This document shows positions 14,691 through 22,317 of a stretch of 22,317 bases of DNA, piece after piece. The position numbers were made by a program, and so were the translations under genes. The DNA comes from JBEKZQ01 sp049509675 (GTDB lineage: Bacteria; Planctomycetota; Planctomycetia; Pirellulales; Thermoguttaceae). The stretch covers positions 1-22,317 of the forward strand of contig JBEKZQ010000045.1 in NCBI GenBank assembly GCA_049509675.1, given 5' to 3'. The stretch's first letter is position 1; every line of letters starts with the position of its first letter. Below the pieces are notes generated by a model. That model searched no databases. It had not been told where the DNA came from and saw nothing but the letters and a program-made list of their open reading frames with translations.

Positions 14691-15338
14691 ATGAAGATCC
14701 TCAGCGTCGAACCCCTGGCGATCCCCGAGGTGAAGGTGATTCGGTTCGCCCGATTCTCCGACCCGCGCGGCTATTTCACCGAGCTTTATCGCAAGAGCGA
14801 CTTCCAGGAGCGGCCGGAAATGGCCATGTTTCGCGGCCTGGAGTTCGTACAGGTCAATGAAAGCTGGTCTCGCGCCGGCGTGATTCGCGGCCTGCACTTC
14901 CAGTTCAATCCGTACGTGGGCAAATTGTTGCGGACCGTGGCGGGACGGATGGTGGACCTGGCCCTGGACATTCGCCCCGGGTCGCCCACGTACGGAAAGA
15001 TCGTTGCCTGCGACATGCCTTCCGCGCCCCAGCGCGAGTTCGGCGAGTGGATTTGGGTGCCTTCCGGTTTTGCCCACGGCAACTTCTTCCCCGAGCCGAC
15101 ACAGATTCAATATTTTTGTACGGGCCAGTGGAATCCGCGCGGCGAGGGCGGCATTTCTCCCCTGGCCGGCGATCTGGATTGGTCGCTTTGCGATCCGGGG
15201 CTCAAGTCGCTTTTCGATGGTTTGGCCTGTGGAGCGGCCCTGCTTTCCGAGAAGGATCGCAACGGCCTGACGCTGGCAGACTGGGCCGCTGATCCCCGCC
15301 GCGCGCATTTCGCCTACAAAGCATGCTCACAGCATTGA
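14691..15338 (+). CDS. RmlC-like dTDP-4-dehydrorhamnose 3,5-epimerase family protein
   Basis: The 215-residue protein is a cupin of the RmlC family, which epimerises 4-keto-6-deoxy nucleotide sugars on the way to dTDP-L-rhamnose or related sugars. Visible motifs are DPRGYFTELYR (24-34), NESWSRAGVIRGLHFQ (56-71) with catalytic His69, GKLLRTVAGRMVDLALDIRPGSPTYG (77-102) with the phosphate-contacting Lys78 region, and VPSGFAHG (123-130). A DP pair near 168 corresponds to the usual WNDP-like region. No rmlA, rmlB or rmlD gene lies beside it, so the exact sugar is open. The ATG at 14691 has no clear ribosome-binding site, but an 8-codon ORF from 14668 ends in a TGA overlapping it (ATGA), which may couple translation. 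It converges on the restriction-modification gene. Confidence 0.88.
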   Translation: MKILSVEPLAIPEVKVIRFARFSDPRGYFTELYRKSDFQERPEMAMFRGLEFVQVNESWSRAGVIRGLHFQFNPYVGKLLRTVAGRMVDLALDIRPGSPTYGKIVACDMPSAPQREFGEWIWVPSGFAHGNFFPEPTQIQYFCTGQWNPRGEGGISPLAGDLDWSLCDPGLKSLFDGLACGAALLSEKDRNGLTLADWAADPRRAHFAYKACSQH

Positions 15339-15450
15339 GCGATGCGCCCTTGCACGGCTGGCTGCTTGCGCTGCCGAGTGGGTCGGGCTCGCCCACCAAC
15401 GCCGACCAGGCAAGCATGGTGCCCGGTCGGTGGGCGGTCGGCCACGGGCA

Positions 15451-15467
15451 GCGGCACAATTTGCCGC
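15451..15467. terminator. Hairpin between convergent rmlC-like and restriction genes
   Basis: GCGGCA-CAATT-TGCCGC is a perfect 6-bp stem in the 171-base convergent spacer; a wider TGCCCG/CGGGCA pair (about 15419-15450) lies beside it. It could end transcription from both directions; there is no T tract. Confidence 0.3.
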
Positions 15468-15509
15468 GGCTGCCGAGAATAACCGCCGAAAGTGCCGCTT
15501 GTTTGGTAA

Positions 15510-18500
15510 CTATTGGATTGGCCAGCCGCCGTGCTGGCTGATTACTTCGTCAATCTTTCCCATCAGGCGAATGGTCTCGCTCAGGGCGACGACGATCTTT
15601 TGGTAATGCTGCGTGTCTTCGTAGCTGAGCTTCCGGCCTTTTCGATCCTTGAGCCATCTTTCGCAGACCTGATAGCCGCCGACGCAGAACTCCCAGGCAG
15701 CCCTGGGCGCGCCGCCGAAGTACTGTGTGTTGTTGATCCAGACCCGGCCGTCCTTTTCCGCATATCGCACCTTCTCCACCACGTTGTCGCCCTTGACCGG
15801 CCAATCGGTCAGGAAGTCTTCGAGCCTGGCCGATTCCAACAGGTGGAGCGCGACCAACTCGGCCCCCTTGGCGGCCAGGGCGCGGAACAGACCCAGGTCG
15901 CTCGTGAGTGGTAGGCGGGGGAAGTCGATTTTCAGGAAGTCGGCGTAGCGCGTGCGATACGTCGGCGAGTGAAACACCGCGTAGACATAGTGGAAAATAT
16001 CTTCGGGACCGATCGTCTTGCGCAGATTGCCACGGCCGTCGGGAACGAAGCGCAGGCCGAATTTCGCGGTGATCGCGTCAACGAACTTCGCGGCGAGGTT
16101 CGCGGCGCGGCCATTTTCATGCATAAAGAGGTTCGGCGGCGGATCACCGTTCGGATAGACATACAGCGGGAAGAGATAGTTGACCTCTTTGAGCGAGGCC
16201 GAGTGATGGCAGATGATCGACCTCGTACAGAAAACGTGCTCGAAGCTGCCGATTTCCACACTGCGGGAGGTGATGAGGCCCAGGTTCGGAGACAGCAGGT
16301 GCGACAACACATTCGAGCAGGCCGAGGCGTAGAACCCTTTCGATTTCCCCGTATAGTACGTCAAGCGGCGATCGAATGGCCGATAGAGCATCTGCGCGAT
16401 CTTGCTCTTTGCGAGCGACGCCGTGCGCAGGTCGGCCTGCGCAGTTTCGACCTTCCAATCACGGGCGTCTTTTCCCAGGCCGAACCGAAGGCGGGCTTCT
16501 TCGACCGGCAGCGAGATGAACTCCCGTAGCTTTTGCCAGAGATCCTCCTCCGCGAAAGCGACAGTCAAGGAATCCCGAGCCATCACTGCCCCGACGCCGT
16601 GCAGCGGAAAGATGTCCATTACTTGCCAGCCCCGGTCATACTCCGTTTGCAATGCACCGTCGTGAGGGATGAAAAGGTAGAACGGGCTGGAGGGCTTGAG
16701 CTTTGCCCAGCGCGTGCCCCTGGCATCGGTCGAGCCGAGAACCTCGTATTTTGAACTTCGCGGGCCCCATAGATCCGCATACTTGACCTCGGTAGACTTC
16801 GCTCCGCTTTGTTTTTTGAGGCACAGGATGATTGCCACGCCTTGCTGGATGTCGAAGACGTTTTCATCCTTGCTCCCGTCGGGAGCCTTCTCCTTCTTCT
16901 TCGAGTTGCCGTGCAGGTTGAGCACAAAGATCTCTCCGAATGTTCCCATGAGATGCCGGCGCATCCCGCGGAAAGTAGGATTGTCCAGGTAGCCGTGGTT
17001 CGTGATTAGCCCTACGACCCCCTCGCCCGTTTGGTCGATTCGCCACTCGGCGAAGCGAATGAATTTCACGTAATCGTCCTGCAGCCAGTGCTTTCGCTCG
17101 GCCAGGGGTTGGCCGTCCACCGTCTTGTAGTCTTCGATGAGCTTTCCGATGAACGTCAGTTTGCCATCGGCGTCTTTGCTTCGATTCGCAGAAATGCCGG
17201 AGTAGGGCGGATTGCCCAGCACCACCATGATCGGCCTGTCGCGTTTGATTTCGGCCGCGGCGTTGGCCTCCTCGGCGAACCAACCGGCGAAGATATGTTC
17301 GGCCTGCTTTGCGGCCTCTTCCAGCGTATTGGTCAGATAGATGCCCAGCCGCTGTTCGGAGTCGAACTGGTAGCCCGTTTCCTGCAACTGCATCCCGAGC
17401 TTCAGATGTGCCACCGCATAGGGCGCCATGAGCAACTCAAAACCGAACAAACGGTTCAAGAGGTGCTTGGCGACGTAACCGTCCCACGCGCCCGCTTGTT
17501 TGGTGAACTTTCGATGAATTTGCTCGATGACAAAGTACAGAAACGTCGCGGTGCCGGTGGCGGGGTCGAGAATCAGCGTGTTTTCATCGGCCAGACCTTT
17601 CGGGCGATTGAATCGCGTCTTCAGCAGGTGGTCGATGGAGCGGACGATGTAGCTGGCCACCGGCGCGGGCGTATAGTACACCCCGCGCAACTCGCGCATC
17701 TTCGCATCGTAGGCCGCCAGGAAGGTTTCATAGAAGTGGACGACCGGGTCTTCTTCGCCCTTGCTCTTGCCGAAATCCGCGAGGATCTCCGCCATGTCGG
17801 CGTGCTTGAGCAGTTCGACGATATCGTCAACGGCCCAGGCGATGGAATCGGGCATATTCACGCCGGCGATCTCGGCAAACAGTTTACGGAGGAATGGGTT
17901 GGTCTTCGGCAGGTTGAAGGCCGCCAATTCGCGCGAGAACGGCTTGCCCGGCGGCGCATGGACCCGCGCGGCGAAAAGGCCATAGGCCAGCGTCTGCGCG
18001 AACATGTCGGCAAACTGCTTCTCGTCCAGATCGGGGATGAGTATTTCGCGGAAGGCGGAAAGCCAGTTGTGCAGCCAGCCGCGCTCCTTCTCGTGCTTGA
18101 AACTGCCGGTAATCAAGTCCCGGATGATGCGCGTCATGCCCGCCATGCGCCGAGCGAGTTCTTTTGCGGTGGCGATGGTAAGGGCGGGTTGCTCAAAGAA
18201 AGCGGCAAGCAACTGCCCAAGTTGTTCTTCCCCGCCAGGCAGCGGCTTGACTTTACCTTTAGCATCCACGTCCGCAATGCGCGCGGTGAGCCGTTTCTCG
18301 CCGCCGACGAACCAGCGGAATTGCAGATAATCGCTGAGAATCCAGTTGGGCAAGCCGTCGCGATAACGGGTGAACTGCTCGCCGCTGGGGCCTTTGCCAG
18401 TTTCCATCTCGTCGAAATTCGTCCCGATGTCCTTCGTCTCGACGTGACCGATGGGCACCCCTTTGCGACTAACCTGAAAGTCGGGGCTGCCGCAGAGGAT

Positions 18501-18644
18501 GCGCTTCGGCTCGTTGGTGGCCGTAATCCCCTTGGCAACCGATTCCAATAGGGTTTTCAGGACGGGTCGGTGGGTATGCTCGGTGGCATCGCCAGCGGCG
18601 TGCTCTTTGCTGATCGCCGCGAGATATTCCGCAAAGACGCTCAT
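15510..18644 (-). CDS. Single-chain restriction-modification enzyme, type IIG/ISP-like N6-adenine methyltransferase
   Basis: The 1044-residue protein joins cutting and methylation in one chain. Near the N-terminus, PDF (Asp55) and HVETKDIG (Glu69, Lys71) form a PD-ExK nuclease motif. A helical connector (about 140-315) follows. The gamma-class N6-adenine methyltransferase has motif X as GVYYTP (321-326), AdoMet motif I as DPATGTATF (360-368) and catalytic motif IV NPPY (478-481). The rest, with YRPFDRRLTYYTG and a long C-terminal region, matches the target-recognition part of type ISP enzymes. Unlike true type ISP enzymes, no helicase motifs are present, so type IIG is the better class. It should methylate adenine in its own site and cut foreign DNA. 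It has its own promoter and no neighbouring restriction gene. The recognition site cannot be read. Confidence 0.9.
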   Translation of the reverse strand: MSVFAEYLAAISKEHAAGDATEHTHRPVLKTLLESVAKGITATNEPKRILCGSPDFQVSRKGVPIGHVETKDIGTNFDEMETGKGPSGEQFTRYRDGLPNWILSDYLQFRWFVGGEKRLTARIADVDAKGKVKPLPGGEEQLGQLLAAFFEQPALTIATAKELARRMAGMTRIIRDLITGSFKHEKERGWLHNWLSAFREILIPDLDEKQFADMFAQTLAYGLFAARVHAPPGKPFSRELAAFNLPKTNPFLRKLFAEIAGVNMPDSIAWAVDDIVELLKHADMAEILADFGKSKGEEDPVVHFYETFLAAYDAKMRELRGVYYTPAPVASYIVRSIDHLLKTRFNRPKGLADENTLILDPATGTATFLYFVIEQIHRKFTKQAGAWDGYVAKHLLNRLFGFELLMAPYAVAHLKLGMQLQETGYQFDSEQRLGIYLTNTLEEAAKQAEHIFAGWFAEEANAAAEIKRDRPIMVVLGNPPYSGISANRSKDADGKLTFIGKLIEDYKTVDGQPLAERKHWLQDDYVKFIRFAEWRIDQTGEGVVGLITNHGYLDNPTFRGMRRHLMGTFGEIFVLNLHGNSKKKEKAPDGSKDENVFDIQQGVAIILCLKKQSGAKSTEVKYADLWGPRSSKYEVLGSTDARGTRWAKLKPSSPFYLFIPHDGALQTEYDRGWQVMDIFPLHGVGAVMARDSLTVAFAEEDLWQKLREFISLPVEEARLRFGLGKDARDWKVETAQADLRTASLAKSKIAQMLYRPFDRRLTYYTGKSKGFYASACSNVLSHLLSPNLGLITSRSVEIGSFEHVFCTRSIICHHSASLKEVNYLFPLYVYPNGDPPPNLFMHENGRAANLAAKFVDAITAKFGLRFVPDGRGNLRKTIGPEDIFHYVYAVFHSPTYRTRYADFLKIDFPRLPLTSDLGLFRALAAKGAELVALHLLESARLEDFLTDWPVKGDNVVEKVRYAEKDGRVWINNTQYFGGAPRAAWEFCVGGYQVCERWLKDRKGRKLSYEDTQHYQKIVVALSETIRLMGKIDEVISQHGGWPIQ

Positions 18645-18680
18645 GCCTGGGACGCTCCGGGCCTCGGTGTGACGTGCGCT

Positions 18681-18709
18681 AATCTACCCGTGGGCGCGGG
18701 GGGCGTCAA
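18681..18709 (-). promoter_or_regulatory. Promoter of the restriction-modification gene
   Basis: On the minus strand TTGACG (18704-18709), a 17-base spacer and TAGATT (18681-18686) form a good promoter. Transcription would start near 18674, about 30 bases before the ATG at 18644. The same spacer serves the divergent metallophosphoesterase gene, for which a TAAAAT (18773-18778) is the only candidate box. Confidence 0.55.
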
Positions 18710-18890
18710 CCTCCGGCCAAACTGTACCACCGCCCGCCCACATTCTGCACGCCCCCGCTGGCCGAAGTGGCGTAAAATAGATAAATTTCTGTTGTGTCTG
18801 CCTGGAGGGGATCATATCTTGCGCGGTTTGAAACGATCCCAACCGCGGCAAGAGGCAACGGATCGTGGTATTACAAACCGTTCACAGTAT

Positions 18891-19754
18891 ATGGTCGCAT
18901 CGATCTCGTATATCGAGAACATCCTCTTGACCTTCCAGCAGGCAATCCAGGCCAGTCGCGCCACACCCGGCCGGCAAGGCAACGTGATCGTCCTTACGCC
19001 GGAACTGGCCGGCGAGGTGATGATTACCGGCGATCTGCACGGGCATCGGCGGAACTTCAATCTGATCGGCAAGATCGCCGCCTTGAAGTCCCATCCGCAG
19101 CGGCATCTGATCTTGCAGGAGGTCTGCCACGGAGGGCCGGTGTACGAGACGAGCGGCGGCTGCATGTCGCACCAGATGGTGGAGGACGTGGCCCGGCTGA
19201 AGGCAGAATATCCCGACCGGGTTCACTTCATCCTGGGCAACCACGAACTCTCGGAGTTGACGGATTATCCGATCCAAAAGAATAAGCAGATGCTCAATCT
19301 GCTGTTCCGGCAAGGGATCTATCAGATGTATGGTGCGGCGGCGGAAAAGGTCCGCCAGTCGTATCTGGCCTTTTTCAGCAGTTGCCCGCTGGCCGTGCGT
19401 TGGCCGGGGGTCTTTGTCTCGCACAGCATTCCCGAGCACGTCGACGCCCAGCCGTTCGACAGCGGCATCTTCGCCCGGCCCATGGATCCTTTGGAGTTTT
19501 ACGAGCAGGGTGCGATCTTCCAGTTGGTTTGGGGTCGCGACTACCGCGCCGAGAACGGCGCCGCGTTTGCCAAGCTGATGGATGCGCGGGTGCTGATCAA
19601 TGGGCACGAACCCTGTCCCGACGGTTTCGCCGTACCCAATCCCACGCAGATCATCATCGATTGTTGCGGCACGAAGGGCAGTTACCTGATTCTGCCCACC
19701 GATCGGGAACTGTCGCAGCAGGAGATCGTCGCACGGATCCAACCGCTGGGGTAG
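18891..19754 (+). CDS. Metallophosphoesterase, PPP-like, with altered second motif
   Basis: The 287-residue protein carries calcineurin-like phosphoesterase motifs: GDLHGH (47-52), GNHE (116-119) and a late LINGHEP histidine motif (about 243). These would bind two metal ions. The usual GDxxDRG motif between the first two is missing; the matching place reads LQEVCHGGPVYETSGG. Similar sequences appear characteristic of planctomycetes. The substrate could be a phosphoprotein or a dinucleoside polyphosphate, but nothing decides this. The frame is open further upstream, with GGAGG before a TTG at 18819, but the 24 codons up to the ATG at 18891 have many A/T third bases and do not look coding, so 18891 is preferred although no ribosome-binding site is obvious. 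No signal peptide. It is divergent from the restriction gene. Confidence 0.85.
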   Translation: MVASISYIENILLTFQQAIQASRATPGRQGNVIVLTPELAGEVMITGDLHGHRRNFNLIGKIAALKSHPQRHLILQEVCHGGPVYETSGGCMSHQMVEDVARLKAEYPDRVHFILGNHELSELTDYPIQKNKQMLNLLFRQGIYQMYGAAAEKVRQSYLAFFSSCPLAVRWPGVFVSHSIPEHVDAQPFDSGIFARPMDPLEFYEQGAIFQLVWGRDYRAENGAAFAKLMDARVLINGHEPCPDGFAVPNPTQIIIDCCGTKGSYLILPTDRELSQQEIVARIQPLG

Positions 19755-19795
19755 TAGTCTGCGATATGTGAAGGGGGAGTTGGTTGGGGCTATTG

Positions 19796-19935
19796 AAGTG
19801 TGCCACTGGCTCTGCCAGTGCCTTCCGCGGGCGACAGTAGACGGCTTTCGACGCGCCGTTTTCCCCACATTTGTCCGCAACACGCTGGAACGTCGAGGAA
19901 GCCCAAAGCACTGGCAAAGCCAGCGGCACACACTT
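19796..19935 (+). repeat. 140-bp element with inverted GTGCCACTGGC arms
   Basis: The left arm (19796-19824) and right arm (19905-19935) are inverted copies of about 30 bases (starting AAGTG, core CTGGCT...GCCAGTGC) with a few mismatches and a 2-base gap. Each arm is itself a palindrome. About 80 bases of non-coding sequence lie between. The structure is that of a small non-autonomous mobile element or paired REP unit. The remaining spacer to 20076 shows no clear gene. Confidence 0.75.
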
Positions 19936-20076
19936 CTGGCGTATCTGGTAGTGCTAACATCAGGGGGAGTATGCCCGTCGATCCCCTGTCGCGCCCGCTT
20001 CGATCTTGGCCAATCGGCCCGGTTCTGCTAAAAGCAGACATCAACCAACCACTGTTAGCAACGACCGGCGACTTCC

Positions 20077-22083
20077 ATGACCAACTTCAACCGCGTCATC
20101 CGCATGGCGTTCCAATACCGCGTCACCCTGGTGGGGGCCCTGATCAGTGCCCTGGCCGTGGCCGTGCTGTGGGGCGGCAACGTCGGAGCCGTGTATCCGT
20201 TCGTACAGGTCGCTTTGCTGGGCGAATCGCTGCAACAATGGGTCGATGGCGAGATCAAGAAGGCCCACGACACCGCAGCGGAGAAGACAGCCGAGGTCGC
20301 GCAGCTCCAGCAGAACCTCGCCCGGGCGGCGGCCGGCGAGCAGGCCCCTTTGCAGGCCAAGATCCGTGCGGCCCAGTCGCGGATCGCCGCCGAACAGCAG
20401 GCCGAACGGAGTTACACCCGCGTCAAGCCTTACGTGGATCGCTATCTGCCCCACGACCCGTTCCTGACGCTTGCGTTGGTCACCCTGGCGTTGATCCTGG
20501 GGACGCTCCTGAAGGATCTGTTCCTGATCGCCAACAACGTGCTCGTGGCCCGATTGGCGCAACTGGCCACCTTCGATTTGCGCAAGCTGTTCTATCGCCG
20601 TACGCTGCGCCTGGACCTGGCGGTGTTCAGCAACGAGGGCACCTCGGACCTGATGAGCCGCTTCACGCACGACACCGCGAACGTGGCCTCGGGACTGGAA
20701 GCCCTTTTCGGCAAATTGATTGGGGAACCGCTGAAGATGCTGGCCTGCTTGATCGGAGCAGCCTGGGTCTGCTGGCGATTGCTGCTGTTGTCGTTGGTGG
20801 TGGCGCCGCTGGCCGGGCTGGCGATCCGCTGGTTGAGCAAGATGCTCAAGCGATCCAACCGCCGGGCGATGGAACAGATGGCGCAGCTTTACGGCACGCT
20901 GGAAGAGACTTTCCGCGGCATCAAGATCGTCAAGGCCTTTACGAATGAACCTCACGAGCGCAAGCGATTCCATCTGCGCAGCAAAGAATACTACAAGAAA
21001 GCGATGAAGATCGCCCGCTACGATTCGCTGTCGCACCCGATCACGGAGATCATGGGGATCATGTCGATCTGCCTGGCGTTTCTGGCGGGGACCTGGCTGG
21101 TGCTCAAGGGCCAGACGCACCTGTTCGGCATCCGCATGACGGCGCGGCCCATCGATCTGGGGTCGCTCTTGCTGTTTTACGGTTTCCTGGCGGCCTCCGC
21201 CGATCCGATGCGCAAGTTCTCCGACGTCTTCAGCCGTCTGCAAAGTGCCATGGCGGCCAGCGATCGCATCTTCGAGCGGCTCGATCGCCAGCCGCAGGTC
21301 CGCAACGCGGCCGCCCCCGTGTCGCTCAAGCGGCACCAGCGCGAGTTGGCGTTCGACCGCGTGGGCTTCGCCTATCAGCCGGGCTCTGCGGTGCTGGAGC
21401 AGATCAGCCTGGAAATCCCCTTCGGCGAGGCGCTCGCGCTGGTGGGCGCCAACGGTTCCGGCAAGACGACGCTGGCGAATCTCATTCCGCGCTTCGCCGA
21501 CCCGACCAGCGGCGTCATCCGCCTGGACGGCACGCCGCTGACGCAACTGCGGCTGCGCGAGCTGCGCGGCCAGATCGGCATCGTCACGCAGGAACCACTG
21601 CTGTTCGACGATACGGTCCTGAACAATATCCGCTACGGCCGCCGCCAGGCCTCGCGGGAGGAAATCGTCGAGGCCGCCAAGCGGGCCCACGCCCATCGCT
21701 TCATCGAAAGCGAGTTGCCCAACGGCTATGAGACGGTGGTCGGCACTCTGGGCGGACGACTCTCAGGCGGCCAGCGGCAGCGGATCGCGCTGGCCCGGGC
21801 GATCTTGCGCGATCCCGCCATCCTCATCCTCGACGAAGCGACCAGCCAAATCGACTTGGAAAGCGAACAGGCCATCCAGCAGGTTCTGGAAACCTTCATC
21901 CGCAACCGCACCACGATCCTTATCACGCATCGTCTTTCGACGCTCGCCCTGGCCAATCGCATCGTGGTCATGCAAGCCGGGCGGATCGTCGACGTGGGCA
22001 AGCACGAGGAGATGCTCAATCGCTGCGCGCTCTATCGCCGCTTGTATCAGATCCAGTTCGAGGATCTCAAGCGCAGCGCGTGA
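20077..22083 (+). CDS. MsbA-like ABC exporter, fused membrane and ATPase domains
   Basis: The 668-residue half-transporter has an N-terminal exporter membrane domain (hydrophobic stretches near 16-46, 128-153, 221-251, 322-343 and 361-374) and a C-terminal ATPase. ATPase motifs are intact: Walker A GANGSGKTT (457-465), Q-loop Gln505, signature LSGGQRQR (562-569), Walker B ILILDEATS (582-590) and switch His618. It should work as a homodimer exporting a lipid, glycolipid or peptide from the inner membrane. Between the first two membrane helices lies an extra 70-residue Ala/Glu/Gln-rich segment (about 52-120), predicted to be helical and probably periplasmic; typical MsbA proteins (about 580 residues) lack it. 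Start at the ATG at 20077, with only a weak ribosome-binding site. Nearby sugar-transfer genes suggest envelope lipid or glycan export, but this is inference. Confidence 0.93.
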   Translation: MTNFNRVIRMAFQYRVTLVGALISALAVAVLWGGNVGAVYPFVQVALLGESLQQWVDGEIKKAHDTAAEKTAEVAQLQQNLARAAAGEQAPLQAKIRAAQSRIAAEQQAERSYTRVKPYVDRYLPHDPFLTLALVTLALILGTLLKDLFLIANNVLVARLAQLATFDLRKLFYRRTLRLDLAVFSNEGTSDLMSRFTHDTANVASGLEALFGKLIGEPLKMLACLIGAAWVCWRLLLLSLVVAPLAGLAIRWLSKMLKRSNRRAMEQMAQLYGTLEETFRGIKIVKAFTNEPHERKRFHLRSKEYYKKAMKIARYDSLSHPITEIMGIMSICLAFLAGTWLVLKGQTHLFGIRMTARPIDLGSLLLFYGFLAASADPMRKFSDVFSRLQSAMAASDRIFERLDRQPQVRNAAAPVSLKRHQRELAFDRVGFAYQPGSAVLEQISLEIPFGEALALVGANGSGKTTLANLIPRFADPTSGVIRLDGTPLTQLRLRELRGQIGIVTQEPLLFDDTVLNNIRYGRRQASREEIVEAAKRAHAHRFIESELPNGYETVVGTLGGRLSGGQRQRIALARAILRDPAILILDEATSQIDLESEQAIQQVLETFIRNRTTILITHRLSTLALANRIVVMQAGRIVDVGKHEEMLNRCALYRRLYQIQFEDLKRSA

Positions 22084-22120
22084 GAAGACTGTCCCCTGCG
22101 GTTCGTCCGAGCTGTGTCGC

Positions 22121-22181
22121 AACAATCGTACTCATCTCGCTCCGCGAGATGGAATTCATCACGCGGAGCGTGATGAGTACT
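22121..22181 (+). repeat. 61-bp hairpin element, copy 2
   Basis: This copy is identical to 1484-1544 at 58 of 61 positions and lies in the same orientation, 38 bases after the ABC exporter stop. The hairpin is 22128-22180 with 22 of 25 arm positions paired. All three differences from copy 1 are in the 3' half of the element; one of them (A to G) restores a C-G pair. Confidence 0.85.
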
Positions 22182-22317
22182 ATTTCTTCGCCGCTCCTAA
22201 CCCAAGTTACGCTGTTGCGCGGGAAAATGCAATGATTTGGGCCGGTCCGTGAATGTAAGTCCAATGGCGATGGCGTTTCTTTGGCCGCAAGGTGTTGTAG
22301 TGAAGACCTTCTTGCTT

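Noticed and set aside
17031..18551. About 500-codon plus-strand frame inside the restriction-modification gene
   Set aside because: The minus strand carries the methyltransferase and nuclease motifs; the plus-strand frame has none and no ribosome-binding site.
18570..18890. Longer N-terminus for the metallophosphoesterase, including a TTG at 18819 with GGAGG upstream
   Set aside because: Codons before 18891 have mostly A/T third bases and overlap the start and promoter of the divergent gene; the family-like sequence begins at the ATG at 18891.
20041..21696. Long minus-strand open frame opposite the ABC exporter
   Set aside because: The plus strand encodes an intact exporter with all ATPase motifs; the antisense product is rich in Arg, Gln and His with no domain.
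22182..22317. Possible gene start (ATG at 22264) running off the right edge
   Set aside because: Only 18 codons are visible, there is no clear ribosome-binding site and the translation matches nothing I recognise.

Overview
The window looks like chromosomal DNA of a Planctomycetota bacterium, most likely of the Pirellulales type. It is GC-rich with GC-rich third codon positions. Several genes belong to families typical of that phylum: an exported PQQ-like beta-propeller, a cysteine-rich 'YTV'-type envelope protein, a ThuA-domain protein and an exported HEAT-repeat protein. Intergenic regions are crowded with short palindromic repeats. This placement is inference from gene content; no rRNA or tRNA gene was found.

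Left part (1-5400): an exported beta-propeller gene converges on lexA, whose promoter carries a perfect TGTAC-N4-GTACA palindrome, the likely LexA operator. A repeat-rich leader precedes a cysteine-rich envelope-protein gene that is split by an apparent single-base frameshift. That gene overlaps by one base a gene for an unusual BRCT-like/MerR/TPR fusion protein. Middle left (5400-9400): a polytopic membrane protein is followed by an AbiE-type toxin-antitoxin pair in reversed order (toxin first), driven by an AT-rich palindromic promoter that appears to give a leaderless mRNA. The antitoxin gene converges on and overlaps an exported HEAT-repeat gene.

Middle right (9400-15340): a repeat-dense spacer, an exported or anchored DNase I-like protein with a degraded active site, a ThuA-domain protein, a large GT2-GT4 double glycosyltransferase, rpsU (ribosomal protein bS21) and an RmlC-like sugar epimerase. 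The glycosyltransferase, the epimerase and the ABC exporter further right could all serve surface polysaccharide or glycolipid production. Right part (15340-22317): a single-gene restriction-modification enzyme (type IIG/ISP-like) on the minus strand, a divergent metallophosphoesterase, a 140-bp inverted-repeat element, and an MsbA-like ABC exporter with an extra helical insert.

The items most worth following up are the reversed, probably leaderless AbiE module; the 61-bp hairpin element present in two near-identical copies about 20.6 kb apart; the frameshifted envelope gene coupled to the BRCT-MerR-TPR gene; the DNase I-like pseudoenzyme; and the compact restriction-modification gene. Two defence-type loci (AbiE and the type IIG enzyme) lie within 12 kb. 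I see no CRISPR array, integrase, transposase gene or prophage.
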